Shown: positions 17,553-27,226, counted from the stretch's first letter. The stretch is 64,000 nucleotides of DNA from a bacterium (GCA_029565675.1 JAKQNP010000002.1:62001-126000), one strand, 5' to 3'. Translations and numbers: made by a program. Notes: generated by a model not told the origin, from the letters alone.

Positions 17553-18446
17553 ATGAGCGCAAAACAACCATCGCCGAGATCCTGGAGCCGTTGGTTCTTT
17601 TATGCACCGCCGGCGCTGCGGGACGTGATCAGCTGCTTGTGTTTCGACCATGGTGCCAACGGATTGATCGAACACCCTGAGGGGATGGAAGCCTTTTTCC
17701 AGCCGTCAAAATCGATCCATGAAATCGAGGCCGCCTATACTGATCTCATGGCGAGTTTGCGCAGTCGCGGATTCGATGTTCAGCTGCCCAAACCGGAGAT
17801 TTCCGCGGTTCATGAGCAGGACTGGAACCGCGAATGGAAAAAGGAATGGCGAACCATTTCGGTCACCGAACGCATATGGATCAGACCGAGCTGGTTGCCT
17901 GCTCCTTTGCCAACACCCGATTGCCTGCTCGAGATCGATCCAGAAATGGCTTTCGGAACCGGTACCCATGCCACAACCCGCTTGACCCTGATGCGACTGG
18001 AGGAGTCGATCGCCGGCGGCGAGAGCGTTCTCGATGTCGGCACGGGTACAGGTATCCTGGCGATCGCGGCGATCAAACTCGGCGCCGCGTATTGCATCGC
18101 CCTTGATGTCGATCCGATTGCCGTTGAGACTGCACAGCGCAATGCCTACAAGAATGACGTTGCAGATCATATCGCCTTTTATACCGGAACAGTCGATGCG
18201 CTTTTGCCCCGGTGTTTTGATCGCATCGTTGCCAATATTCAGCGATCGGTTCTTCTGCCCATGCTTGTTGAGCTGGAAAACCGCCTCTCCTGTGGCGGTC
18301 AATTGATCCTCTCCGGTTTGTTGGTTGAAGAAGAAAACGAGATTCACCGGGAACTGGAAAAACTGCACTTGCTGGATTGGCTGACCGTTGCCGAAGGTGA
18401 ATGGATCGCGATACACTGCAGAAAAGCGGATTCTGTGGTTTCATGA
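17553..18446 (+). CDS. prmA: Ribosomal protein L11 methyltransferase PrmA
   Basis: A 297-residue cytoplasmic class I SAM-dependent methyltransferase that trimethylates ribosomal protein L11; length matches E. coli PrmA (293). The diagnostic MAFGTGTHATTRLTLMRLE motif is present around residues 130-148. It is followed by SAM-binding motif I (VLDVGTGTGILAIAAIKLGA, about 161-180) and a VANIQRSVLLP motif in the place of the usual NIxxxxL substrate loop. The ATG at 17553 follows CAGGAAAG. It is almost certainly cotranscribed with sprA (9-bp gap), an odd pairing with no obvious functional link. Confidence 0.93.
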   Translation: MSAKQPSPRSWSRWFFYAPPALRDVISCLCFDHGANGLIEHPEGMEAFFQPSKSIHEIEAAYTDLMASLRSRGFDVQLPKPEISAVHEQDWNREWKKEWRTISVTERIWIRPSWLPAPLPTPDCLLEIDPEMAFGTGTHATTRLTLMRLEESIAGGESVLDVGTGTGILAIAAIKLGAAYCIALDVDPIAVETAQRNAYKNDVADHIAFYTGTVDALLPRCFDRIVANIQRSVLLPMLVELENRLSCGGQLILSGLLVEEENEIHRELEKLHLLDWLTVAEGEWIAIHCRKADSVVS

Positions 18447-18751
18447 CCGGCGAAATTTGCAGCCACCGCATCCATTCGTTGCCGCATTGGGGAAATAAGT
18501 CGATGACAAGAGCTGTTGTACAAAAAGTAATGCCTAAAAATTAAAATGGAATGTGTTGCAGCTCACGCATTTGAAAGGCAAAAATGGATAAACTGCTTTA
18601 AATGAACACGGCAAACAAAAACGATCATTTCAAGCCTTTGTGCAAGGGTGTCGTGATCAGTGGATCAAGGCTCCGGTTGTAGACGCTGACGGATTCTTGC
18701 GCAAGGAGCTTGCGGGCAAGTTTCTTTATATAGGAACAGAAAGGATACGCA
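18447..18751. other. Gene-free stretch upstream of the 1090-aa secreted protein
   Basis: A 305-bp gap. It holds a possible TTGAAA at 18571 with no convincing -10 element, and an AAAGGA ribosome-binding site just before 18752. No hairpin of the palindrome family is seen here. Confidence 0.4.
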
Positions 18752-21700
18752 ATGAAAAGAAAAAAATTTAGCATATGCCTGTTTGGCATGGCATTGGCCC
18801 TGGTGTCAGCCACCGTTGGCTCTGCCATGGTGATCCCGGTAAAAGATGCTTCTCAGGAGCTGGCGACGCAATTGACTGCCGCTGCTGATGAATCCGATCT
18901 GCGCGATGCAGTGCAAGGTTTCCGGTCCATGGAACGAAAAATCGAAATTTCTATTACAGAGGCCGTCCGCGAGCGTGCGGTCATGCAAAAAATCGAACGG
19001 CAAATCGATAGTCAGTTGCGGCCTGAAATGCTGGTGCCCTCGTTTTTGGAGTCCTTGCACCGCATGCAAGTCGACGAAGATGGCCACGATCGTTTGCAGC
19101 CTCTGCAAAAATGGCGTCAACAGTCGACTGCTTCGAACGGGGCGCTTTCCGGTACCGTCAAAGTCGACGGAAGTGCACCCAATCCTGCCGCGCTGATTTT
19201 GGCCTTTGATACACATGGCTATTTTGTTGGCTCCGGCGAGACCGATCTCAACGGCGATTATGCCATTGGCAATCTTCCTGTTGGCAGCTATTACGTGCTG
19301 GCAACAGGCGAAAGCTTTGTCAATGCCATCTATCCGGATGTGATCTCTCCTCTGGGTTCGCGCGCAACCTGGCGTCAAGCGTCTCTCGTCGCTGTCAGCG
19401 AAGGGACGACAACTTTTGGGATCAATTTTTCGCTGCAAAGCGGATATCCGGTCAAGGTCATTGTCTATTATCCGGATGGCTTGCGCCGATTTGAAGACCA
19501 AAATGTCTGGTTCACCATTACCCCGGCCGATGATCCGACGATGGAAATTTCCCAGTTGCACAACGAGTCAAATGGTTTGTTCAATTTGCGCATCCCGACT
19601 TTGGGCGCCGTCAAGATTGCTGCTCAGGTTTCAGGCTACCTGAACACCTGGTATCCCGGTGTCGATCGCTGGGATTTGGCTGGAACCATCACTGCCGATC
19701 CCTCCGGTCAGACTCCGCTTATTTCGTTCAATCTTTTGCCAATCCCTGATCAGCCGGCGACCGGCGGCATCCAGGGTCAAGTAAAATCCGTAGATTATCC
19801 GATCAGTGTTCTGGCGCTTGTTTTTGTTTTCGACGCTGAAGACACATCATTTGTGGCCATGAACAACGTGCTGGAACTGAACGGCATATTTGGCTCCTAT
19901 TCGATCGGCAATCTTTTGCCTGGTTCCTACTATGTTTATGCCAACGATTATTTGGGCAGTCTGTTGGGTGCCGGTGATTATCTCGGCGAATTTTACAGCG
20001 GTGCTCGAACACCGTCTGAGGCCACCCTGGTACAAGTTGTGGCCGATGAAGTGATCGAAGATATCAATTTTGAGCTGTCGCCAGGCGGGTCGATCAGTGG
20101 ACAGATTAAAAATGCGTCCGGAGAGCCGGTGGATTCATTGATCATTTTTGCCGTGCACGCGGATCTCGGCGGGCCCGGCAAAGATCCCTTTCTCAGTCGC
20201 GTGCAGCTCGGACTGGCAGTGACCAATTGGGACGGCCGTTATGAAATAGCCGGATTGCCGGATGGCGATTACGTTCTGCGCACTTTTTCCAACTACCAGA
20301 TCAATGTGGATGATCTTACCGATTTCAGCAACCTCATCGTCACCGGAAAACACGCGGATAAAATCTGCGACGAGTATTACGGCGGCGCCTATAATCTCTT
20401 TGATTTCAAGAAAGCTGCACGAGTACCGGTTGTCGTTGGCCAGAAAACCGAAAATATCGATTTTAACCTGGCACCGGTGGGCACCATCCACGGATCGATC
20501 CACTCTGCTCAGGGTGGCGAGCCAATCTCCGATGCGGTGATCCTCGCGTTGGATGCCGAAAGCGGATATCCTCATCTGCTGCAATTGAGCAGCGGATATG
20601 AAAGTCTGCCGGGCAAAAAAATCGATGACCAAGGCCGTTTTCGCCTGATGCCGTTGCCGCCGGGCAATTACCGGTTGCTCGCGCTCAGCGGTCTGGAGAA
20701 CGATGACCGATTTTTAAGCGAGTTTTATGACGGAGTGCACGATTTCAACCAGTCTCCGGTGATCTCTCTAAACGGCAATGTGGTGGAAAATATCGATTTT
20801 ACTCTGGTACCCGGCGCAACGGTGCAGGGATTTGTCCATCTGTCTGAAGGCTTCGCGGCAGGGGCGGACACGGTCAACGGCTTTCCGGTGATCGCTTTCG
20901 ATTCATCAACAGGTAGGGCAGTGGGCTACGATTATGTGCAGTTCACCGGTGGTTATCGCATCGACCGCCTGCCTGCAGGGGATTACAAGATCATGGCTCT
21001 GCCAATGGTCGAGCCCTACGGCGTCACCTATGTCGGCGGCGGCGATCATTTCAGCGATCCACAGGCACAAACGGTTTCCGTTGCTGTCGGCCAACTGATC
21101 GATGGCCTTGATATTGTCCTGGAACCTGCGCATGGCTCGATCAGCGGCACTATCCGCGATGCCGAAAACGGAGAACCGCTGGCCAACATCGGCGTCATCG
21201 CTTATGACGCGACCGGCCACATTGTCGGTTTTGCAATGAGCGGCCTCGATTTGGCGTCCGGCACTTTTCTGCCAGATGAGGGCGTATTTGAGTTGGCCGG
21301 ATTGCGCTCTGGCTCTTATTATTTGCGCACATTTTCCTTTACCCAGGCTGTCTCTTTGTTGGCGACCCTTGAGCAATTTACCGGCGGGGCCATGGGTGGG
21401 GGGGATGACATTATTGGACAGGTTGGCGGACTGTTCTCGACGGTCTTCAATCTGGATATCGACCTCAGCATTTATCAGGACAACTGGTATTCGGGAATCG
21501 ATGCCAATTTGGAATTCAATCTGACCGAATTCATTTTTGACCTCACACGCTATGGATTTGTCAACGAGTACGACACTGCTTTGCTGCCTTTGCACGTACC
21601 GCTGCCGTTTGCCATGAACATCCCGGCCGGCGTGAGTCCGGTGCAGGTGAATGAATCGACGCCGACAACCGGTATCAATTTTGATCTGGTGCGCGGCGAC

Positions 21701-22024
21701 ATCGATGATCAGGTGACCGACGTCGCTGACCAACCAGCGGTGCCGACAGAGTTCATGGTCAGTGCAAATTATCCGAATCCATTCAATCCGACGACCCAGT
21801 TGCGGTTCAGCTTGCCACAAGCGGCTGACATGCGCATCGAAATTTTTGACAACCTTGGGCGACGGGTTAGCACGCTGGTCGATCGCACCCTGGCCGCCGG
21901 AAGTCATCAGGTGACCTGGAATGGTGCGGATGAAACCGGTCAGTCCTGTGCAGCAGGTGTCTATTTTGCCCGCTTTGCTGCCCTGCAGCAACAGAAGATC
22001 GTGAAAATGCTGTTGCTCAAATAA
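18752..22024 (+). CDS. Secreted multi-domain protein with carboxypeptidase-regulatory-like repeats and T9SS sorting domain
   Basis: A 1090-residue protein. A signal peptide covers residues 1-25. A helical stretch follows (about 30-120). Then come six beta-sandwich units starting near residues 129, 338, 445, 576, 688 and 795. Each opens with a G-x-I/V-x-G-x-V/I pattern (for example GSISGTIRDAENGEPLANIG) and closes with a GDY/GSYY-type turn. These match carboxypeptidase-regulatory-like (prealbumin-like) domains. The last roughly 80 residues are a textbook type IX sorting domain: NYPNPFNPTTQLRFSLP, IEIFDNLGRRVSTL, GVYFARF, KMLLLK. It is likely a surface-anchored structural or adhesive protein; no enzyme motif is seen. 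It stands alone, followed by two terminator-like hairpins. Confidence 0.8.
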   Translation: MKRKKFSICLFGMALALVSATVGSAMVIPVKDASQELATQLTAAADESDLRDAVQGFRSMERKIEISITEAVRERAVMQKIERQIDSQLRPEMLVPSFLESLHRMQVDEDGHDRLQPLQKWRQQSTASNGALSGTVKVDGSAPNPAALILAFDTHGYFVGSGETDLNGDYAIGNLPVGSYYVLATGESFVNAIYPDVISPLGSRATWRQASLVAVSEGTTTFGINFSLQSGYPVKVIVYYPDGLRRFEDQNVWFTITPADDPTMEISQLHNESNGLFNLRIPTLGAVKIAAQVSGYLNTWYPGVDRWDLAGTITADPSGQTPLISFNLLPIPDQPATGGIQGQVKSVDYPISVLALVFVFDAEDTSFVAMNNVLELNGIFGSYSIGNLLPGSYYVYANDYLGSLLGAGDYLGEFYSGARTPSEATLVQVVADEVIEDINFELSPGGSISGQIKNASGEPVDSLIIFAVHADLGGPGKDPFLSRVQLGLAVTNWDGRYEIAGLPDGDYVLRTFSNYQINVDDLTDFSNLIVTGKHADKICDEYYGGAYNLFDFKKAARVPVVVGQKTENIDFNLAPVGTIHGSIHSAQGGEPISDAVILALDAESGYPHLLQLSSGYESLPGKKIDDQGRFRLMPLPPGNYRLLALSGLENDDRFLSEFYDGVHDFNQSPVISLNGNVVENIDFTLVPGATVQGFVHLSEGFAAGADTVNGFPVIAFDSSTGRAVGYDYVQFTGGYRIDRLPAGDYKIMALPMVEPYGVTYVGGGDHFSDPQAQTVSVAVGQLIDGLDIVLEPAHGSISGTIRDAENGEPLANIGVIAYDATGHIVGFAMSGLDLASGTFLPDEGVFELAGLRSGSYYLRTFSFTQAVSLLATLEQFTGGAMGGGDDIIGQVGGLFSTVFNLDIDLSIYQDNWYSGIDANLEFNLTEFIFDLTRYGFVNEYDTALLPLHVPLPFAMNIPAGVSPVQVNESTPTTGINFDLVRGDIDDQVTDVADQPAVPTEFMVSANYPNPFNPTTQLRFSLPQAADMRIEIFDNLGRRVSTLVDRTLAAGSHQVTWNGADETGQSCAAGVYFARFAALQQQKIVKMLLLK

Positions 22025-22054
22025 GGAAAATCGATTCAGTCTTTGCCATTTGCG

Positions 22055-22082
22055 CCTGTCGGGTTGGACAGGTATTGTTTTT
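22055..22082 (+). terminator. Short terminator hairpin
   Basis: CCTGTC (22055-22060), loop GGGTTG, GACAGG (22067-22072), followed by TATTGTTTTTC. It lies 30 nt after the stop codon of the 1090-aa gene. The T-run is slightly displaced, so termination may be partial. Confidence 0.5.
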
Positions 22083-22089
22083 CTCTATG

Positions 22090-22171
22090 GGCTGCGGCGA
22101 ATGTTTCACCCAGATGATTGCACTGCTGGTGCAACTGACGGTGAGGCGCGACATTTGCCGCAGCCTTTTTT
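22090..22171 (+). terminator. Long structured terminator
   Basis: The arms 22090-22104 and 22151-22165 pair over 15 bp with one G-U wobble and are followed by six T (22166-22171). The 46-nt loop folds further: TCACC 22106-22110 with GGTGA 22140-22144, and TTGCAC 22118-22123 with GTGCAA 22129-22134. It is far larger than an ordinary rho-independent terminator and could also be the 3' end of a small RNA. Confidence 0.7.
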
Positions 22172-22186
22172 ATCGCAAAAAGTCAT

Positions 22187-22214
22187 TTGACTCTCGAAAT
22201 GAAAATCCTATATT
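22187..22214 (+). promoter_or_regulatory. Promoter of the porU-porV operon
   Basis: TTGACT at 22187-22192, a 16-bp spacer, TATATT at 22209-22214 (an overlapping TATTAT gives an 18-bp spacer). It sits right after the terminator of the upstream gene. The predicted transcript would start near 22221 and run through the palindrome at 22250. Confidence 0.65.
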
Positions 22215-22249
22215 ATTTACATAAGCCACCATTCCCACCCGATTGGTGA

Positions 22250-22284
22250 AACCCGGATTCGGTGCGCAGCACCGAATCCGGGTT
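22250..22284 (+). repeat. Intergenic palindrome, copy 5 (best copy)
   Basis: AACCCGGATTCGGTGC (22250-22265), loop GCA, GCACCGAATCCGGGTT (22269-22284): a perfect 16-bp inverted repeat with a 3-nt loop. It lies about 30 nt after the predicted transcription start and 46 nt before the porU start codon. There is no T-tract, so it is not a simple terminator. Confidence 0.85.
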
Positions 22285-22330
22285 CAATAGGTTCTCGTGG
22301 AATCTGTCTTGAGATCAACGAATCCTGTCG

Positions 22331-25300
22331 ATGAAATCATACTCTGCAATTAGAAAAGAATGTTGCGCTGCGGTTGTGTGCAACCATCAGCGCTGGATGC
22401 TCCTGCGCCGATGGCTGGCTCTGCTCTTGCTGCTCGGAGCGCCTGCCTATGGAAAAATGCAGTTGACACAACAATCCAACCGACAATTGATAGTTTCTTG
22501 TGGTCTGGACAGCACTCAGGTGCGTTCGCTGTTGACGAAAGACCGACCTCAAATCCAACAGCAGATTTCCCAAGAAGCGTGGAAACCATCCGGCCCTTTT
22601 GGTTTGCCGATGCAGGTTCTGCCGCTGCATATTCCTGCCGCCGATGTTGAGCTGCGGGTCGATTCGATCGAAAGCGAGCAGATGGTTGTCGAAGATGGGT
22701 TGCCGCGGGTTTGGGAGATGAGTTTATCCGAGGCAAAAAAATGGGAAATCGACGGCCGTGTAAATGGCGATGAACCCGTCTCTATTCAGCGTTTGGGGCG
22801 GATGCAAGGACTCGATATTTGGCAATTGTCGTTCCGGCCGCTGCATTACGATTCAGTCAGTCGAAAATTGACCGTTTTTCGATCCTTGCGGGCGACTGTC
22901 CGATGGAGCGATAATTCAGAAAGCGACACGGGCCGGCGACAACTCGACAGCGAGCGGATCGGCATGGCCAAGGATTTGGGTATCGTGTTGGGCGAGGCGC
23001 GGATGGCCACTCCGCCTGATCGGCAAAATCTCGCAGCGGTGAGTGCAAGTCCGGCGCGGTGGAAGATCTACATCGAGGAAGATGGTTGGTATCGAGTAAC
23101 GGGAAGCGATTTACACCAGGCTGGGATTGACTTGCTGTCCATCGATGTTCAGGCGCTGCGTCTGACCGATGGATCGAGCGATGTGCCGATCTATGTCAGC
23201 GGATGGCAAGATGGCCAATTTCACGAGACCGATAGTTTTGAATTTTGGGGCGAAACTGCGCGCAACAGCGATCGTCAGACGTCACCGGACTTGTATCAGG
23301 ATCCTTACAGCCGAACAAAAATTTATTTTTTGAGCTGGAGCGGCCAGCCTGGTCTATGGATGGTCGATGAATCCGCAGCGCCGACTGGCAGCCCTGCGAC
23401 CAATGTCCGGCGTCCGTATTCGTTTATGCAAACCATGCATGTCGAGCGCGATGTCAGTTTTAACCATCTTGTTGAAGTCCCGGAAGGATTGCGCCGGGAT
23501 CACTTTTTCTTCGACGGCGGTATCGCTGCAGCCGAAAAACGGGATTATGAGTTCGATCTTTGGCATCCGGACAAGCGCTCGGCTCAGCCGCTGCAAGTGC
23601 AGGTCATGATGCGAGGGAAAACCGTACCCTCGTCCACCATCGATCTTTTTTTGCATCGGGTTTCTGCTTATCTGAACAACCGCTATGTGATGCAAGGCGA
23701 ATGGTACGGTCAGGACTATCTCGATATGCGCACTCAAGGGCAGTCCGGTTTGACAGGTGCCGATCTCAATTCCGGCAAGAACCGTTTGACGGTCATCAAT
23801 CTTTTGGATCCCAACAAGATCGACTATGTTCTGCTGAATTGGTTCGAAGTGACTTATCCGCGGCTTTACCGGGCGCAGGAAGGATGGCTGCGTTTTACGA
23901 TTCCATCTGAGGAAGAATTGGGCCTCTACCAGTTTCGCATCGATGGTTTTTTGCATGAAAATATCGATGTCTTCAAGATGGGGATCAGCCGTATGGTGGG
24001 CGGCGTGGCCAAAGAGACGGTGGATTATGACAATTTTGCTTCTGTCCAGATCACCTTTCAGGATGAAATTGCCTCTCGTGCGGTCGAGTATGTCGCCATC
24101 GCCCGCGACCGCAAAAAAACACCTCACCGCATCAGCCCTGATCACCCCAGCCAGCTGAGGTCTCCAGATTTGGCCGCCGACTATGTGGTCATTGCCCACC
24201 AGAACTTTTACAACAGCCAAGGATTGGATGAGCTGATCAACAGACGGCAGAGTCAAGGCTTGCGGGTGCTTAAAGTGGATGTCGAAGATATCTTCGACGA
24301 ATTCGGCGACGGCCGTCCGACTCCGGAAGCGATCAAGGCCTTTTTAAACCACGCCTATCACCATTGGGAAAATCCGCGGTTGCGCTATGTCCTTTTGGTC
24401 GGCAACGGCAGCCGCATTCGGCGAACGGCGGCCGGCGACACGCTGGATTTTATCCCGGTTTATCTCCGGCAAACCTGGAAATGGGGGGCAACGGCCAGCG
24501 ACTACTGGTACACATTATTGGACGGCGATGATGAGTTGTCCGATATCGCCATCGGTCGATTGCCGGCACGCACCGAGGAAGAGTGCGATATTTTGGCGCG
24601 CAAGATTGTCGGCTACGAAACCACCGCCTCTCCGGGGCATTGGCGAAATCGGCTTTTGTTTATCGGCGGAAATTTCAGCACGCAGGCGCCGTTCGATCAA
24701 CAGGCACTCGAACTGGTATCGACTCTTTCGCCGGCCTTAAACAAGAATATATTGTTGAGCATAAGACGTCGCGGCCTGGTCGATGATCCGTTTTATGGCA
24801 GCACCACCGATTTGCTCGACTATTTCGACCAGGGATGTGCGATCATCAACTTTCATGGCCACGGTGGCGGTGGAATCTGGGCGGATAATGGTCTGCTGCG
24901 CACTGAAGATGTCGCGCGTATTACCAACCGCGGCAAGCTGCCTTTCATTATGAGCATGACCTGTTTTTCCGGTGCGTTCGAATCTTCGAGCTATCGCGGT
25001 TTGGCGGATGCACTTCTTTTCAACACGGAAAACGGCGCCGTCGCTTTTATGGGCGCCAGCGGTGAAGGATGGGTGTTGAATGATTATTTGCTGCAACGCG
25101 CCATCCTGCAACTTTTCGATCAAAATCCTTCTTTGCCTTTAGGTGAACTGATACGCCTCGGCAAAAATCTCTACCAAATCGCCAACGGCCCCAATTTGTA
25201 TGTGTTCGCGGAAACCAATCAATACCATTTGTTGGGTGATCCTGCAATGCGGCTGGGGGTACCGCAGAAACGGCTCCCTCTACAGGTGGATCGGCACTTG

Positions 25301-27205
25301 CTCGAACGGGGGGCCAATCTGACGGCTGCCGCACATCTGCCGTTCAGCCGCGGCAAGGGTTATGCTGCTATCGTCGACAGCGCGCTGGCGCTCAGCGATT
25401 GGCGGGAAGCACCGATTCAGGCCGGGACTGCCTCAGTTCAGGTCGAAGTGCCTGCTGATTTTGCCGGGTCAGAAGGACATCTTGTGTTTTACGCCGAAGA
25501 CGAATTGGGAATTGACCGCGTTCATGCCGCTGCTTCTCTTTCTCTGGCAGCAGCTCTTTTTGATTCCATCCGGATTGAGTTGGTCGACCGCGACAGCAGC
25601 CGCCTGGCAGTGCGTATCATTGCCGAATCAACAGTCGAAGCGGCGTGGTGCCGTGTTCAGCAAGATTCGGTTCCGCTTTTTCCAATCATCGGAACAACCT
25701 ATCGGTCATATCCTTTTTACTATCCATACGGATTCACCTATCAGCTCTTTGCCCGCCTGGCTGATGGCAGAGTCATCTCTGGTCTTCCAACCAATTATAC
25801 ATCAGCCGGCCACATCGATCTGGCGCTGAACAGCGAGTCGATCCGTCTGACCGGTGTGCGCGAAACCCAACTGACCGCGCAAGTCAGCAACAACAGCAAC
25901 ACAGATCTCAGCGATGTGGTGGTGCAGTTCGAGTATTTCGATCCACAAAGCAGCCAATGGCGCTTGTTGGGTCGGGATAAAGCCGAACTGCCGGCGCTGG
26001 GGAAGGCCGAGGTGAACCTCGCTTTCGCGCCGCTGCCAGGTCGTGCCCAGGTGCGCGTCGAGATCGATCCGGATAGTCTCTGCGATCGGCTCTATCGCTA
26101 TGACAACCGCACCATCACCAGTTTTGTGGTTGATCGATACACCGTCATCCCGGAACGAGGAGTGGTCGCCGGCGATAGTGTGTTGACAAATCTGGCAGTG
26201 GATTCGACTTTTACCTTGTTTGTTGGCGCCGGTTCGGTATCCCTGCCGACTGTTTTGACCGTGCAGGTCGGCGAATCTCCTGAAATCGTCGAGCAGCCCG
26301 ATTTTGCGGCGCTGGCCGGCATGCCCGTTTACCGGTTTTTTCTTGCTGACACGCTGGCCTATTTTAGCAAATCCATTGAGCTTCAATTTTATCTGTCGCC
26401 GGTTCTTCAAACCCAGTTGGCTGCGGTCGGCAAGCCGGCCAATGTATTTTATCGGCAGGCAGCGACCGGCAAGTGGGTGCGGCAAAACAGCCAGCCCCAG
26501 GGTGACCACTTGCTGATTTCGGTGCAGCAACCCGGAGAGTATACGGTTTTGGTGGGCGAAGATCATCTGGCGCCGACCGTCGAAATGACAATCGACGGGC
26601 AACCGCCGATTGAGCAAGCCTATGTGCAGCGTCGGCCGCGTATCGGCGCCATATTGCAGGATTTGAATGGCATCGATTTATCTGCAGCCGGTTTGCAGTT
26701 TCAGCTCGATGGCCGGTTGCTGCCGCCAGCAGAATGGATTTTACCGACGGTCATCACCAACGGCAACCATTGTCTGGTCGAGATCAGGCCGGAACTTGAC
26801 CCCGGTCAACATCACCTGCAGCTGACCGTGTCTGATTGCTTCGGCAATCGATCGCTGCAGAACGAATTTTCCTTTCAGGTGGCAGATCGCTTTGAATTGC
26901 GCCTTTTGGGCACTTATCCCAATCCTTTCGAGCGGGAGACAATTTTTGCCTATGAATTGACCCAGCCGTGCGAACAGCTGGAAATCAAGATCTATACCGC
27001 TTCCGGGCAGTTGATCCGAGCCCTGGATGCACGCTCCAACACTGCCGACGCCAATCCTTTGGGTGCCGACTATCACGAGTTGCTGTGGGATGGTCGGGAT
27101 GAGATGGGTGATTCTGTGGCAAATGGAGTTTATTTTTATCGAATCTCGGTTCGTGGAGCCGGTCAAACAAAGGAAATGACCGGCAAACTCATGCGACTGC
27201 AATAA
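22331..27205 (+). CDS. porU: PorU-like T9SS sortase (C25 gingipain-fold peptidase)
   Basis: A 1624-residue secreted protein. The N terminus has a hydrophobic signal (RRWLALLLLLGAPAYG, residues 26-41). The C25 caspase-like domain covers about 615-985. It contains LLVGNGSRI, SDYWYTLLDGDDELSDIAIG, the catalytic His in NFHGHGGGG (His844) and the catalytic Cys in MSMTCFSGAF (Cys878). The 34-residue spacing is as in gingipains. Beta-sandwich domains follow. The end is a sorting-domain/FlgD-like module (YPNPFERETIFAYEL ... GVYFYRISV). PorU cleaves sorting domains from cargo and joins the product to the surface anchor. At 1624 residues it is longer than Bacteroidota PorU (about 1100-1200) because of added beta domains. 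The porV gene follows after 21 bp, which supports PorU over an ordinary secreted C25 protease. No clear ribosome-binding site is visible. Confidence 0.82.
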   Translation: MKSYSAIRKECCAAVVCNHQRWMLLRRWLALLLLLGAPAYGKMQLTQQSNRQLIVSCGLDSTQVRSLLTKDRPQIQQQISQEAWKPSGPFGLPMQVLPLHIPAADVELRVDSIESEQMVVEDGLPRVWEMSLSEAKKWEIDGRVNGDEPVSIQRLGRMQGLDIWQLSFRPLHYDSVSRKLTVFRSLRATVRWSDNSESDTGRRQLDSERIGMAKDLGIVLGEARMATPPDRQNLAAVSASPARWKIYIEEDGWYRVTGSDLHQAGIDLLSIDVQALRLTDGSSDVPIYVSGWQDGQFHETDSFEFWGETARNSDRQTSPDLYQDPYSRTKIYFLSWSGQPGLWMVDESAAPTGSPATNVRRPYSFMQTMHVERDVSFNHLVEVPEGLRRDHFFFDGGIAAAEKRDYEFDLWHPDKRSAQPLQVQVMMRGKTVPSSTIDLFLHRVSAYLNNRYVMQGEWYGQDYLDMRTQGQSGLTGADLNSGKNRLTVINLLDPNKIDYVLLNWFEVTYPRLYRAQEGWLRFTIPSEEELGLYQFRIDGFLHENIDVFKMGISRMVGGVAKETVDYDNFASVQITFQDEIASRAVEYVAIARDRKKTPHRISPDHPSQLRSPDLAADYVVIAHQNFYNSQGLDELINRRQSQGLRVLKVDVEDIFDEFGDGRPTPEAIKAFLNHAYHHWENPRLRYVLLVGNGSRIRRTAAGDTLDFIPVYLRQTWKWGATASDYWYTLLDGDDELSDIAIGRLPARTEEECDILARKIVGYETTASPGHWRNRLLFIGGNFSTQAPFDQQALELVSTLSPALNKNILLSIRRRGLVDDPFYGSTTDLLDYFDQGCAIINFHGHGGGGIWADNGLLRTEDVARITNRGKLPFIMSMTCFSGAFESSSYRGLADALLFNTENGAVAFMGASGEGWVLNDYLLQRAILQLFDQNPSLPLGELIRLGKNLYQIANGPNLYVFAETNQYHLLGDPAMRLGVPQKRLPLQVDRHLLERGANLTAAAHLPFSRGKGYAAIVDSALALSDWREAPIQAGTASVQVEVPADFAGSEGHLVFYAEDELGIDRVHAAASLSLAAALFDSIRIELVDRDSSRLAVRIIAESTVEAAWCRVQQDSVPLFPIIGTTYRSYPFYYPYGFTYQLFARLADGRVISGLPTNYTSAGHIDLALNSESIRLTGVRETQLTAQVSNNSNTDLSDVVVQFEYFDPQSSQWRLLGRDKAELPALGKAEVNLAFAPLPGRAQVRVEIDPDSLCDRLYRYDNRTITSFVVDRYTVIPERGVVAGDSVLTNLAVDSTFTLFVGAGSVSLPTVLTVQVGESPEIVEQPDFAALAGMPVYRFFLADTLAYFSKSIELQFYLSPVLQTQLAAVGKPANVFYRQAATGKWVRQNSQPQGDHLLISVQQPGEYTVLVGEDHLAPTVEMTIDGQPPIEQAYVQRRPRIGAILQDLNGIDLSAAGLQFQLDGRLLPPAEWILPTVITNGNHCLVEIRPELDPGQHHLQLTVSDCFGNRSLQNEFSFQVADRFELRLLGTYPNPFERETIFAYELTQPCEQLEIKIYTASGQLIRALDARSNTADANPLGADYHELLWDGRDEMGDSVANGVYFYRISVRGAGQTKEMTGKLMRLQ

Positions 27206-27226
27206 CTTTATCAAAAGCCGATACCC

